From positions 124,001-188,000 of the forward strand of contig NZ_QKSM01000004.1 of NCBI RefSeq assembly GCF_003234185.1: a stretch of DNA of 64,000 bases, given 5' to 3'. The stretch is from Curtobacterium sp. MCSS17_008 (lineage in GTDB: Bacteria > Actinomycetota > Actinomycetes > Actinomycetales > Microbacteriaceae). The notes beneath the pieces are model-generated. The model saw only the letters and a list, made by a program, of their open reading frames with translations, made no database searches and had not been told where the DNA came from. Position numbers and translations under genes: made by a program. Of this stretch, positions 36,994 to 45,763 are shown in pieces (within the stretch, counting starts at the first letter, position 1; every line of letters begins with the position of its first letter).

Positions 36994-38010
36994 GTGATCC
37001 GAACCTCCCCCTCTGCGCGCGGTGTCCGCCGCGTGCTCGCGGCCGCCGGCGCCGTCGTCGCCGCGTCCCTCGTCCTCGCCGGGTGCACCTCCGGCTCCTC
37101 GTCGCCCGACGCCTCCGACGACGCCTCGGGCTCGGGCGGCGCCTTCCCCGTCTCGATCGAGACCGCGCTCGGCACGACCGAGATCCCGTCGCAGCCGAAG
37201 CGCGTCGTCGCCCTCGGCTGGGGTGACGCGGAGACGGCGCTCGAGCTCGGCGTGCAGCCCGTCGGCGCCAGCGACTGGCTGGCCTTCGGCGGCGACGGCG
37301 TCGGACCCTGGCTCGAGGACGCCTACACGGAGGAGCCGACGATCATCCAGACGCTCGAGCCCAGCTACGAGCAGATCCTGAAGCTCGAGCCGGACCTGAT
37401 CCTCGACACGAAGAGCTCTGGCGACAAGGACCGCTACGCGAAGCTCTCGGCGATCGCCCCGACCGTGGCGGTGCCGAAGGGCGGGGAGAACTACCTGACC
37501 ACCACCGAGCAGCAGGTCGACCTGGTGTCGCGGGCGCTCGGCAAGGAGTCCGAGGGCAAGCAGCTGCTGAGCGACCTCGACGACGCCTACGCCGCGGCCA
37601 GGGATGCGCACCCGGAGTTCGACGGCAAGACCGCCGTCGTCGGGTCCTACACGGCCGACGGCTTCGGCGCGTACGCCTCGAAGGACAGCCGCTCGACGTT
37701 CATGCAGCAGCTCGGCTTCACGATCCCGGAGGCCGTCGACCAGCAGGCCGGCGACGCCTTCTCGGTCAGCCTGTCCCAGGAGAACCTCGACCTGCTCGAC
37801 GCCGACCTGACGGTGGTCCTGCCGATCTACGTCGACGCGTCGAAGGCCGAGTCCGACCCGCTGTTCCAGAAGGTGCCCTCCGTGCAGGCCGGGCACTCCA
37901 TCGTCGTCGACGACGCGGACGTCTCGAATGCGTTCTCGCTCGGCACGACCGCCGCGATCGAGTGGGCGCTCGACCGGCTGCCGGACGAGTTCGCGGGGAA
38001 GGTCGGCTGA
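36994..38010 (+). CDS. Iron-siderophore ABC transporter substrate-binding lipoprotein
   Basis: A 338-aa FepB/FhuD-type protein (PF01497). The lipoprotein signal peptide has the lipobox VLAGCTSG with Cys at about 30, followed by a Ser/Asp-rich tether and the two-lobed binding domain: RVVALGWGDAETALELGVQPVG, then YEQILKLEPDLIL, and a C-terminal GTTAAIEWALDRLPDEF. It delivers ferric siderophore to a permease, but no permease or ATPase gene follows: the next gene is convergent. The upstream iron box indicates repression by iron. Confidence 0.95.
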   Translation: MIRTSPSARGVRRVLAAAGAVVAASLVLAGCTSGSSSPDASDDASGSGGAFPVSIETALGTTEIPSQPKRVVALGWGDAETALELGVQPVGASDWLAFGGDGVGPWLEDAYTEEPTIIQTLEPSYEQILKLEPDLILDTKSSGDKDRYAKLSAIAPTVAVPKGGENYLTTTEQQVDLVSRALGKESEGKQLLSDLDDAYAAARDAHPEFDGKTAVVGSYTADGFGAYASKDSRSTFMQQLGFTIPEAVDQQAGDAFSVSLSQENLDLLDADLTVVLPIYVDASKAESDPLFQKVPSVQAGHSIVVDDADVSNAFSLGTTAAIEWALDRLPDEFAGKVG

Positions 38011-38037
38011 CCGACAGCCACAGGGGGACCACCGCTG

Positions 38038-38067
38038 GACGCCGGGTCGCGATCGCGACCCGGCGTC
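38038..38067. terminator. Perfect 30-base palindrome after the siderophore-binding gene
   Basis: GACGCCGGGTCGCGA followed directly by its complement, 28 bases after the stop. With no loop in DNA, the RNA hairpin would open four bases at the tip. Confidence 0.75.
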
Positions 38068-38102
38068 TGCTGTCGTGTGCGGCGCGGTTCCCACCAGTCG
38101 GA

Positions 38103-38138
38103 CGGGAGGCGCGGCGCGAGCCGGCACCGCGCCTCCCG
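38103..38138. repeat. GACGGGAGGC palindrome, copy 4 (short, degenerate)
   Basis: Arms of 12 bases (CGGGAGGCGCGG and complement) with a 12-base centre, between the convergent iron-binding and DUF1304 genes. It has lost the inner stem present in other copies. Confidence 0.75.
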
Positions 38139-38173
38139 GCCCGCAGGTGGTGCGGAACGGCGTGGCGTGGCGG

Positions 38174-38581
38174 CTACGCGGCGGTGAACGTGGAGCCGAT
38201 GAAGGCGAAGAGCAGGGCGATCAGGGGGAGCGAGCCCTGCACGAAGGCCGAGTTGAGGTAGCGGCGGCCCGTGCCGGCGAGGACGACGGCGGCGCCGAGC
38301 ATGCTCGCGGTCGAGAACACGACGAGGGTCCAGCCGGTCGCGCCGTTGCCCGCGAGCACCAGGACGACGCCGAGGATCGCGCCGATCGCGAGGAACAGGT
38401 TGTAGAAGCCCTGGTTGAAGGCGAGGGAGCGGGTCGCCTGCGCCTCGGACTCCGATGCGATGCCGAAGACGCGGCGCACGCGGGGACTCGTCCATGCGAC
38501 GGACTCGAGGAAGAAGATGTACACGTGCACGAGGCCCGCGAGGACCGCGCAGACGCCCGAGATCACGAGCAGGACAGACAT
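38174..38581 (-). CDS. DUF1304 family membrane protein
   Basis: A 135-aa protein with four helices and the DUF1304 pattern: LAGLVHVYIFFLESVAW at the start, a polar loop with SEAQATRSLAFNQGFYNLFLA, and a short tail. The Asn-Gln-Gly-x-Tyr-Asn loop is the family hallmark. Function unknown. Either the ATG at 38581 or one three codons earlier (38590) may be the start; homologues begin at MSVLL. Confidence 0.9.
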   Translation of the reverse strand: MSVLLVISGVCAVLAGLVHVYIFFLESVAWTSPRVRRVFGIASESEAQATRSLAFNQGFYNLFLAIGAILGVVLVLAGNGATGWTLVVFSTASMLGAAVVLAGTGRRYLNSAFVQGSLPLIALLFAFIGSTFTAA

Positions 38582-38678
38582 GGGCTCCATTCTCGCAGCA
38601 CCGAAGCGGTGCTCAGGTCCTCCACAGGAACGGTGCCGCCGCACGGGTCACCGACTCCCGGCGAAGGAGGGCCGCCGG

Positions 38679-38684
38679 TAGGCT
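38679..38684 (+). promoter_or_regulatory. -10 box of a leaderless promoter for the chorismate mutase gene
   Basis: TAGGCT, six bases, ATG at 38691. An AAGGAGG further upstream is too far (about 23 bases) to act as ribosome site. Confidence 0.55.
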
Positions 38685-38690
38685 CGCGGC

Positions 38691-39014
38691 ATGAGTGCCG
38701 ACGAGTCCACGCCCGTCCACGACGACGCAGCGGTCGCCGAGCTCGCGAGCATCCGGCAGAGCATCGACAACATCGACGCCGCCGTGATCCACATGCTCGC
38801 CGAGCGCTTCAAGTACACCCAGCAGGTCGGTTACCTCAAGGCGGCTGCCGGCATGCCGGCAGCCGACCCCCGCCGTGAGCAGGTGCAGGTCGCCCGGCTC
38901 CGGCAGCTCGCCGCGGAGTCGCACCTGGATCCCGCGTTCGCGGAGAAGTTCCTCAACTTCATCGTCGCGGAGGTCATCCACCACCACGAGCGCATCGCGG
39001 GCGGCGAGCGGTGA
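38691..39014 (+). CDS. Chorismate mutase (AroQ class)
   Basis: A 107-aa helical protein that converts chorismate to prephenate for Phe/Tyr synthesis. The family pattern is visible: IRQSIDNIDAAVIHMLAERFKYTQQVGYLKA, with the first-helix Arg and Lys positions, then ADPRREQVQVARLRQLA and a C-terminal helix ending VIHHHERI. No fused prephenate dehydratase or DAHP synthase part. Its stop overlaps the GTG of the lactonase-like gene by four bases. Confidence 0.93.
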   Translation: MSADESTPVHDDAAVAELASIRQSIDNIDAAVIHMLAERFKYTQQVGYLKAAAGMPAADPRREQVQVARLRQLAAESHLDPAFAEKFLNFIVAEVIHHHERIAGGER

Positions 39015-40162
39015 GCGCGGAGCACGGCGGGGCGTCGGGGCTCGGCGGGGTGTCGGAGCTCGGCGGGGTGTCGGAGCTTGACGCCCTGCACCTGCTGGTC
39101 GGGTCGTACACGGCGACCGGTGGCGGCACGGCGACCGGCATCTCGGTGGTGCACGGGACCACCGCCCGCACCGCTGCCGTGATGGACGACCCGTCGTTCC
39201 TCGCCCTCTCCGGAGACCGCGTCTACGCCGTCTCCGAGGTGGCGGACGGCAGCGTCTCGGCCTTCCGGTACGCCGGCGGCGCCCTCGAGCACCTCTGGGA
39301 CGCCGACGCCGGCGGTGACGCCCCGTGCCACGTCCGCGTCGACCCGTCCGGCGCGCTGGTCGTGGCGAACTACGTCTCGGGCACCGTGACCGCGGTGTCG
39401 CTCGAGGCCGCCGAGTCGCACGCCGCCTCGATGACGGCGAGCGACGGCGTCGTCAGCGCGCACGGCAGCGGCGACCGGGTGGTCGTCCCGGAAGCCGCGA
39501 TCACCACCGGCGTGCTGCCCGACGTCGATGGACCCGTCGAGGACCGGCAGGAGGGCCCCCACGCCCACCAATCGATCGCGACGCCGGACGGCACCGTGCT
39601 CGTCGCGGACCTCGGCGGCGACGCGCTGCACGAGTTCCGGGTGACCGGTGCGCCGTCCATCGACCTCGTCCGCGTGCACCACCTCGCCCCGGGCGTCGGC
39701 CCGCGCCACATGGTGTGGCTGGGCGACGGCCCGGACGCCGACCTGGTCGTGGCCGGCGAGCTCGACGGCCGCGTGCACCGCCTGCGCCGTGACCACACCG
39801 GCGTCCTCCGGCCGATCGCCTCGGCAGCGACCTTCGAGGGGCCGGTGGGGGAGTCGCTGCTCAGCCACATCGAGCTCGACACGGCGGGACGGGTCGTCGT
39901 CGCCGTGCGCGGTCGTGACCTCGTCGTGGTGCTCGACACCGCGGACGACGGGCTCTCGATCGTCGGTTCGGCGTCGTGCGGCGGGGTGTGGCCGCGGCAC
40001 TTCGCACAGGTGCCCGGGTACCTGCTCGTGGCGAACCAGATGTCGGACGCGATCGCCGTGCTGCCGACCGGCGAGGACGGCGTGCCCGGGGAGGCCGTCG
40101 CACAGATCGCCGTCGGGTCGCCGACCTGCATCGTCCCCGTGCCGACCACCGCCCGCTCGTGA
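39011..40162 (+). CDS. Lactonase family beta-propeller protein (6-phosphogluconolactonase-like)
   Basis: A 383-aa cytosolic protein of the YbhE/Pgl family (PF10282), recognisable from LLVGSYT near the start, SEVADGSVSAFRYAGG, PCHVRVDPSGALVVANYVSGTV, GPHAHQSIATPDGTVLVADLGGDALHEF, GPRHMVWLGDG and GGVWPRHFAQVPGYLLVANQ. The family hydrolyses 6-phosphogluconolactone or other sugar lactones. Its N-terminus contains a small tandem duplication (LGGVSELGGVSE) in the DNA at about 39045-39080. It overlaps both neighbours by four bases, so three genes form one unit. Confidence 0.88.
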   Translation: MSAEHGGASGLGGVSELGGVSELDALHLLVGSYTATGGGTATGISVVHGTTARTAAVMDDPSFLALSGDRVYAVSEVADGSVSAFRYAGGALEHLWDADAGGDAPCHVRVDPSGALVVANYVSGTVTAVSLEAAESHAASMTASDGVVSAHGSGDRVVVPEAAITTGVLPDVDGPVEDRQEGPHAHQSIATPDGTVLVADLGGDALHEFRVTGAPSIDLVRVHHLAPGVGPRHMVWLGDGPDADLVVAGELDGRVHRLRRDHTGVLRPIASAATFEGPVGESLLSHIELDTAGRVVVAVRGRDLVVVLDTADDGLSIVGSASCGGVWPRHFAQVPGYLLVANQMSDAIAVLPTGEDGVPGEAVAQIAVGSPTCIVPVPTTARS

Positions 40163-40611
40163 CGACCCGGTCGTCGGCGTCCTCCGGGGCGCTCACCGAC
40201 GGCTACCGCCTGGTGGTCGGGCCGCCGCCGCTCGCGGACTACCTGCGGCTGCGGCGCGACTCCGGGCTGTCGCCGAAGACCGAGGTGCAGGGGGCCGGGG
40301 CGATCTCGGGCAGCTGGTCCGCGGTCCACGTGGTCGATGCCGAGGGCGTCCCCGCGGCGATGGGTCGGACGATCGGCGACGGTGGGTGGTACTTCCACAT
40401 CGCGGACATCGCCACCGACCCGGCGCACCAGCGGCGTGGGCTCGGACGGGTGGTCGTCGAGTGGCTCGTGGCGGACGTCCGGGCACGGGCGCCGGAGGGG
40501 GCGTACATCACGCTCGTCGGTGACCCGCCCGGGCAGCGGCTCTACCGGTCGCTCGGGTTCGAGGACGTGGCGCCGAGCCTCGGGATGGCGTTGCCGACCG
40601 ACGCCTCCTGA
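40159..40611 (+). CDS. GNAT family N-acetyltransferase
   Basis: A 150-aa acetyltransferase. Motif A is HIADIATDPAHQRRGLGRVVVEWL (acetyl-CoA pyrophosphate loop QRRGLG), and motif B is AYITLVGDPPGQRLYRSLGFEDV. The GTG overlaps the lactonase stop (GTGA). Substrate unknown. Followed by a 3 x 20-base repeat and a convergent dehydrogenase gene. Confidence 0.9.
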   Translation: MTTRSSASSGALTDGYRLVVGPPPLADYLRLRRDSGLSPKTEVQGAGAISGSWSAVHVVDAEGVPAAMGRTIGDGGWYFHIADIATDPAHQRRGLGRVVVEWLVADVRARAPEGAYITLVGDPPGQRLYRSLGFEDVAPSLGMALPTDAS

Positions 40612-40620
40612 AGCGCGCTC

Positions 40621-40680
40621 GCGCCGTCCCTGCTCGGGTCACGCCGTCCCTGCTCGGGTCGCGCCGTCCCTGCTCGGGTC
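40621..40680. repeat. Three tandem 20-base repeats at the dehydrogenase stop
   Basis: GCGCCGTCCCTGCTCGGGTC repeated three times with one change (A for G at the second unit start). The convergent dehydrogenase stop (40679-40681) begins in the last unit. Confidence 0.92.
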
Positions 40681-41599
40681 AGGCGTCGACGAGGTTCTCG
40701 AAGGGGCGGCCCTCGGCCAGTGCGGCGACCTGACGACGCACGAGGTCGAGGGTCCGCGGGACGCTGAGGTCCGTGTTCCCGCCCACGTGCGGCGTCAGCA
40801 CCGTGTTCGGCGTCGTCCACAGCGGGTGCCCCGCCGGGAGCGGCTCGGGGTCGGTCACGTCGAGCGCCGCCGACAGTCGCCCGCGCTGCAACTCGGCGAC
40901 CAGGGCATCGGTGTCGACGACCTTGCCGCGCGCGACGTTCACCACGAGGGCGCCGTCGGGCAGGGCGGCGAGCAGGTCGGCGTCGACGAGCCGTTCGGTC
41001 TCGTCGGTCAGCGGGGTGATGAGCACGAGGACGTCGGTGCGCGCAGCGAGTGCCGGCAGGTCGCCGAACGCGTGCACGCTCCGGCCGTCCTGCTCACGGG
41101 CCGTGCGGGCGACCACGGTGACGTCGCACCGCATCGCCTCGAACCGGGTGGCGATCGCGGAGCCGATCGCCCCGTAGCCGACCACCGTGACGCGCCGGTC
41201 GGCGAGCGACCGGGTCTCGCGGGCGTCCCACACGCCCGCCGCCCGGTCGGCCTGGAACGCCGCGATCTCGCGGAGCGAGGTCAGCGCCAGACCGACCGCG
41301 AGCTCGGCGGTCTCGTCGTCGTGGATCCCGCGGCCGTTCGCCACGTGCGCGTGCTCGGGCACGTGCGGCAGCGCGTGCTCGTACCCGGCGCTCGGCAGCT
41401 GCAGGAGCTGCAGGTTCGGCAGGTCGTGCACGTACTGCCAGCGGTGCCGTCCGGCGAAGTAGAACGGCAGCAGCGTGATCGCCACGTCGTCCGGACGGGA
41501 GTACGGCCCCTCGACGTCCCACACGTCGAGCTCGACGCCGTCCGGCACGGGGCCGAAACGGTCGACGAGCTCGACGAAGGGCAGGGTGACGATCGGCAT
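40679..41599 (-). CDS. D-isomer-specific 2-hydroxyacid dehydrogenase
   Basis: A 306-aa NAD(P)-dependent dehydrogenase. The Rossmann loop is VTVVGYGAIGSAIA (about 137-150), the catalytic Arg lies in VVNVARGKVVDT, the Glu in DVTDPEPLPAGHPL and the His in LTPHVGGNT. It is somewhat shorter than classical members but complete. Substrate is open (hydroxypyruvate, phosphoglycerate-like or other). It lies just downstream of purL on the same strand (26-base gap) and may be read through. Confidence 0.92.
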   Translation of the reverse strand: MPIVTLPFVELVDRFGPVPDGVELDVWDVEGPYSRPDDVAITLLPFYFAGRHRWQYVHDLPNLQLLQLPSAGYEHALPHVPEHAHVANGRGIHDDETAELAVGLALTSLREIAAFQADRAAGVWDARETRSLADRRVTVVGYGAIGSAIATRFEAMRCDVTVVARTAREQDGRSVHAFGDLPALAARTDVLVLITPLTDETERLVDADLLAALPDGALVVNVARGKVVDTDALVAELQRGRLSAALDVTDPEPLPAGHPLWTTPNTVLTPHVGGNTDLSVPRTLDLVRRQVAALAEGRPFENLVDA

Positions 41600-41625
41600 G
41601 CGGTCGGTCCTGTCCGGGTGCTCGG

Positions 41626-44058
41626 TCAGCTGTCGGTGCGCGGCGAGAACGCGCCGTGGTCGTCGAGCGGCCCGCGCCCGACGTAGCCCTCGACGACGTC
41701 CTCGACGATGACGTCACCGAAGCGCGCCGGGAGCGTCGCGGCGTGCGTGCCGCGCAGCTCGTCGATCGTCGCCTCGAACGCGCCCTGCACCTCGAGCGAG
41801 CCGGACGATGCGTCCGTCACGCCGATGCGCAGCACCGGGAAGCCCCGGCCGTCGCACAGGCCCTGGAAGCGCACGTCGTCCTCACGGCGGACGGTCACGA
41901 TCACGCGGCCCGTCGACTCGGAGAACAGTGCAGTCGCCGTGTCGACCCCGTCGCGCTGCTCGAGCTCGTCGAGGACGACGCGGGCGCCGATGCCGAAGCG
42001 CAGCACCGACTCGGCGAGGGACTGGCCGAGGCCGCCGTCCGCCAGGTCGTGGGCGCTCGTGAGCAGCTGCTCGCTCGCGGCCGCGTGCAGCAGGTCCGCC
42101 AGCGCCTTCTCACGGTCGAGGTCCACCGCCGGCGGACGACCACCGAGGTGCCCGTGCACCGTGCCCGCCCACGCCGAACCGTCGAGTTCGAGGTTCGTCG
42201 TGCCGAGCAGGTACACGTTGTGTCCGTCGTCCTGCCAACCCGAGGGCACGCGCAGGGCGACGTCGTCGATGATGCCGAGCACGCCGACGACCGGCGTCGG
42301 GTGGATCGGGGTCGTGCCGGTCTGGTTGTAGAACGACACGTTGCCTCCCGTGACCGGGATGCCGAGCTCCATGCAGCCGTCCGCCAGGCCCTCGACGGCC
42401 TGGGAGAACTGCCACATGACCTCGGGGTTCTCCGGCGAGCCGAAGTTCAGGCAGTCGGTGACCGCGGCGGGAACGGCACCGGTGACGGCGACGTTCCGGT
42501 ACGCCTCGGCCAGTGCCAGGCGTGCGCCCTGCTTCGGGTCGAGCTGGCAGTAGCGGCCGTTGGCGTCGGTCGCGACCGTGACGCCGAGCCCGGTCTCCTC
42601 GTCGACACGGATCATGCCGCCGTCGTCGGGGAAGGACAGCGCGGTGTTGCCGAGCACGTACGTGTCGTACTGGTTCGTGACCCAGTTCTTCGACGCCAGG
42701 TTCGGCGAGCCGAGCAGCTGCAGGAACTGCGCCTTCAGTGCCGGCCCGTCCGACGGGCGGTCGAGCGAGGCTGCGGTGTCCGCCTGCAGCGCGTCGATCC
42801 ACGTCGGGTAGGCGACCGGGCGGTCGTACACGGGGCCGTCGACGGCGACCGTGCGCGGGTCGACGTTGACGATCTCCTGGCCCTGCCAGTCGATGACCAG
42901 ACGGCCGGTGCCGGTGACCTCGCCCAGCACGCTGGTCTCGACCTCCCACTTGCCGACCACCGCGAGGAACTCGTCGAGCTTCTCGGGGCGGACGACCGCC
43001 ATCATGCGCTCCTGGCTCTCCGACATGAGGATCTCCTCCGCCGTGAGCGTGGGGTCGCGGAGCAGGACGTCGTCGAGCGAGATGTGCATGCCGCCGTCGC
43101 CGTTCGACGCGAGCTCGCTCGTGGCGCACGAGATGCCCGCGGCACCGAGGTCCTGGATGCCCTCGACCAGTTCCTTCTGGAACAGCTCGAGGCAGCACTC
43201 GATGAGGACCTTCTCGGCGAACGGGTCGCCCACCTGGACGGCCGGGCGCTTCGTCGGGCCGCCCTCGGTGAAGGTGTCGGATGCCAGGATCGAGGCGCCG
43301 CCGATGCCGTCGCCACCGGTGCGGGCGCCGAAGAGCACGACCTTGTTGCCGGCACCGGACGCGTTGGCCAGGTGCAGGTCCTCGTGGCGGAGGACGCCCA
43401 CCGCGAGGGCGTTGACCAGCGGGTTGCCCTGGTACACCGGGTCGAAGTAGGTCTCGCCGCCGATGTTCGGCAGGCCGAGGCAGTTGCCGTAGAACGAGAT
43501 GCCGCCGACGACGCCGTGCACGACGCGCTGCGTGTCCTCGTGGTCGATCGCGCCGAAGCGGAGCTGGTCCATGACTGCGACCGGACGTGCGCCCATCGAG
43601 ATGATGTCGCGGACGATGCCGCCGACACCCGTCGCGGCACCCTGGTACGGCTCGACGTACGACGGGTGGTTGTGGGACTCGACCTTGAAGGTCACCGCCC
43701 AGCCGTTGCCGACGTCGACGACACCGGCGTTCTCGCCCATGCCGACCATGAGGTTCTTCGTCATCTCCGGCGTGACCTTCTTGCCGAACTGACGCAGGTA
43801 GTTCTTGCTCGACTTGTACGAGCAGTGCTCGGACCACATCACCGAGTACATGGCGAGCTCGCCCGAGGTGGGGCGGCGACCGAGGATCTCGCGGATCTTC
43901 GCGTACTCGTCGGCCTTGAGCCCGAGTGCCTCGTACGGCTGCTCCTTGTCGGGGGTTGCGGCGGCGTCCTGGACGGTGTCGGGCTTCGGGCGAACGTGGG
44001 TCGTCACGGTGTTGTCGTTCCCTGTCACTGGAGTCGTGGTGGTCGGCGTGGTCGTCAC
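41626..44058 (-). CDS. purL: Phosphoribosylformylglycinamidine synthase, large subunit
   Basis: ATP-dependent amidation of FGAR to FGAM, fourth step of purine synthesis, in complex with PurQ and PurS. The small-PurL type (about 790-810 aa) lacks the glutaminase domain, which is PurQ here. Landmarks: [52 protein letters not shown] and the tandem AIRS-like halves. The GTG at 44058 overlaps the purQ stop; later GTGs at 44028 and 44007 are also possible, the last with AGGGA about 11 bases upstream. So the first ~17 residues are uncertain. Confidence 0.97.
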   Translation of the reverse strand: MTTTPTTTTPVTGNDNTVTTHVRPKPDTVQDAAATPDKEQPYEALGLKADEYAKIREILGRRPTSGELAMYSVMWSEHCSYKSSKNYLRQFGKKVTPEMTKNLMVGMGENAGVVDVGNGWAVTFKVESHNHPSYVEPYQGAATGVGGIVRDIISMGARPVAVMDQLRFGAIDHEDTQRVVHGVVGGISFYGNCLGLPNIGGETYFDPVYQGNPLVNALAVGVLRHEDLHLANASGAGNKVVLFGARTGGDGIGGASILASDTFTEGGPTKRPAVQVGDPFAEKVLIECCLELFQKELVEGIQDLGAAGISCATSELASNGDGGMHISLDDVLLRDPTLTAEEILMSESQERMMAVVRPEKLDEFLAVVGKWEVETSVLGEVTGTGRLVIDWQGQEIVNVDPRTVAVDGPVYDRPVAYPTWIDALQADTAASLDRPSDGPALKAQFLQLLGSPNLASKNWVTNQYDTYVLGNTALSFPDDGGMIRVDEETGLGVTVATDANGRYCQLDPKQGARLALAEAYRNVAVTGAVPAAVTDCLNFGSPENPEVMWQFSQAVEGLADGCMELGIPVTGGNVSFYNQTGTTPIHPTPVVGVLGIIDDVALRVPSGWQDDGHNVYLLGTTNLELDGSAWAGTVHGHLGGRPPAVDLDREKALADLLHAAASEQLLTSAHDLADGGLGQSLAESVLRFGIGARVVLDELEQRDGVDTATALFSESTGRVIVTVRREDDVRFQGLCDGRGFPVLRIGVTDASSGSLEVQGAFEATIDELRGTHAATLPARFGDVIVEDVVEGYVGRGPLDDHGAFSPRTDS

Positions 44059-44750
44059 TTGACGAGCGTCGACTCGATCACGGAGGTGAAGAAGGTGAGG
44101 CCGTCCGTACCGGAGGCCATGGCCGCGGGGGTGTCCGGGCCGAACCCGGGCTCCGTCGCGTGCTCGGGGTGCGGCATGAGCCCGACGACGTTGCCGCGCT
44201 CGTTCGAGACGCCCGCGATGTCGTCGATCGACCCGTTCGGGTTCACGCCGACGTAGCGGAACACGACCTGGCCGTTGTCCTCGATGCGCTTGATCTCGTC
44301 GGCGTCGGCCACGAAACGGCCGTCGGCGTTCTTCAGCGGGATGGTGATCTCCTGCTGCGCGGTGAACCCGGACGTCCACGCGGTGTCGGCGTTCTCGACG
44401 CGGAGCTTCTGGTCGCGGCGGATGAACTGCTGGTGGGCATTGCGGGTGTGCGCGCCCGGGACCAGGCGGGCCTCGGCCAGCATCTGGAAGCCGTTGCAGA
44501 TGCCGAGCACGGGCATGCCCCTGCCGGCGGCGTCGATGACCTCGGCCATGATCGGGGCCTTCGCCGCGATCGCACCGGCGCGCAGGTAGTCGCCGTAGGA
44601 GAACCCGCCGGGGAGCACGATCGCGTCCACGCCCTGCAGGTCGTGGTCGCCGTGCCAGAGCGCGACGGGATCGGCACCCGCCAGGCGGACCGCGCGCTGG
44701 GCGTCGCGGTCGTCGAGCGAGCCCGGGAACGTGATGACGCCGATGCGCAT
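44055..44750 (-). CDS. purQ: Phosphoribosylformylglycinamidine synthase, glutaminase subunit
   Basis: Class I glutamine amidotransferase that supplies ammonia to PurL. It has the nucleophile elbow [11 protein letters not shown] (catalytic Cys), the oxyanion strand [18 protein letters not shown] and the catalytic His/Glu in [12 protein letters not shown] chose ATG 44750 (231 aa), where homologues begin [10 protein letters not shown]; a GTG three codons earlier overlaps the purS stop and is equally possible. It lies in the operon purS-purQ-purL with four-base overlaps. Confidence 0.97.
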   Translation of the reverse strand: MRIGVITFPGSLDDRDAQRAVRLAGADPVALWHGDHDLQGVDAIVLPGGFSYGDYLRAGAIAAKAPIMAEVIDAAGRGMPVLGICNGFQMLAEARLVPGAHTRNAHQQFIRRDQKLRVENADTAWTSGFTAQQEITIPLKNADGRFVADADEIKRIEDNGQVVFRYVGVNPNGSIDDIAGVSNERGNVVGLMPHPEHATEPGFGPDTPAAMASGTDGLTFFTSVIESTLVK

Positions 44751-44755
44751 CAGCG

Positions 44756-45007
44756 TCACGCGTCCTGCACGGTGACGGAGACGACGTCCTCGATCACGGC
44801 GTTCGAGAAGACGTCCGCCGCGATCTCGCGGACCTCGGCCAGCTTCGCGTCGTCGACGGGGCCGTCGACGGCGATCTCGAACCGCTTGCCGATGCGGACG
44901 GCGGTCAGGTCGTTCTTGCCGAGACGGGCGAGCGCGTTGCCCACCGCCTTGCCCTGGGGATCGAGGATCTCTGCCTTGGGCATGACCTCGACGACGATGG
45001 TTGGCAC
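44756..45007 (-). CDS. purS: Phosphoribosylformylglycinamidine synthase, PurS subunit
   Basis: An 83-aa subunit that bridges PurL and PurQ and helps the ammonia channel. Family pattern: [22 protein letters not shown], then [13 protein letters not shown] and the final strand [11 protein letters not shown]. First gene of the operon. The upstream region has no strong ribosome site. Confidence 0.97.
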   Translation of the reverse strand: MPTIVVEVMPKAEILDPQGKAVGNALARLGKNDLTAVRIGKRFEIAVDGPVDDAKLAEVREIAADVFSNAVIEDVVSVTVQDA

Positions 45008-45107
45008 GTGTTCACTCCAGCGCTTGGGTGGGTTGGGTGGGACGGCACCAGTCTACGGGCCCGACACGGCGCGCCGGGACGGTTGTGGAGAACTCCTCGA
45101 AGGCGTA

Positions 45108-45123
45108 TATTCCAAGTCGAATA
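45108..45123. promoter_or_regulatory. TATTC-N6-GAATA palindrome, likely PadR operator
   Basis: TATTC CAAGTC GAATA lies 32 bases before the PadR gene start, an AT-rich island in GC-rich DNA. PadR regulators commonly bind such dyads and control their own operon with the exporter; here this is inferred. Confidence 0.55.
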
Positions 45124-45154
45124 GTCGCTCGCGAACGCCGGACAGGAGGCACGC

Positions 45155-45763
45155 ATGGCGTCGCTCACCCCCCTCGCGTTCGCCGCGCTCGGCCTGCTCG
45201 CCGAGGCGCCGATGCACCCCTACGAGATGTTCCAGACGATGCTGCAGCGTCGTGAGGACCAGAACGTGAAGGTCCGGCCCGGCACGCTGTACCACCAGAT
45301 CGGTCGGCTCGTGGACCTCGGGTTCGCCGAGGCCCTCGGCACGGCGCGCGAGGGCAACCGGCCCGAGCGCACCACCTACGCCATCACCGACCACGGCCGC
45401 GCGGAGCTGGAGGCCGGGCTGCGGCGCATGATCGCCGAGCCCGCCGACGAGTACCCGGAGTTCCAGCTCGCGCTGTCCCACGTCGACAACCTGACCGCGA
45501 CCGAGGCCGTGACCGCCCTGCGCGCCCGCGCCGACGCGCTGCGGGACGAACGGGCCGGGTACGACGAAGCCGCCACGGGCCTCCAGGCCAAGCGGCTCGC
45601 CGAGCGCTACTGGCTGGACGTCTCGTACGTGCGCGACATGCTCACGGCGCAGATCGACTGGCTCACCGCGGCGGCGGACCGCATCGCGAGCGGCGACGTC
45701 CCCTGGGACGGCCCGGCCGTCCCCGACACCAGCTCCCACGAGGACAAGGAACACACTCGATGA
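45155..45763 (+). CDS. PadR family transcriptional regulator
   Basis: A 202-aa repressor-type regulator. The winged helix is in residues ~7-75 (LAFAALGLLAEAPMHPYEMFQ, KVRPGTLYHQIGRLVDLGFAE, RTTYAITDHGRAELE); the C-terminal half is the helical dimerisation part. It overlaps the exporter start by four bases (ATGA). This pairing suggests that the exporter's substrate, or a related toxic compound, relieves repression. Confidence 0.95.
   Translation: MASLTPLAFAALGLLAEAPMHPYEMFQTMLQRREDQNVKVRPGTLYHQIGRLVDLGFAEALGTAREGNRPERTTYAITDHGRAELEAGLRRMIAEPADEYPEFQLALSHVDNLTATEAVTALRARADALRDERAGYDEAATGLQAKRLAERYWLDVSYVRDMLTAQIDWLTAAADRIASGDVPWDGPAVPDTSSHEDKEHTR

Noticed and set aside
41656..44256. 866-codon plus-strand frame
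   Set aside because: Antisense of purL and part of purQ, which are certain.
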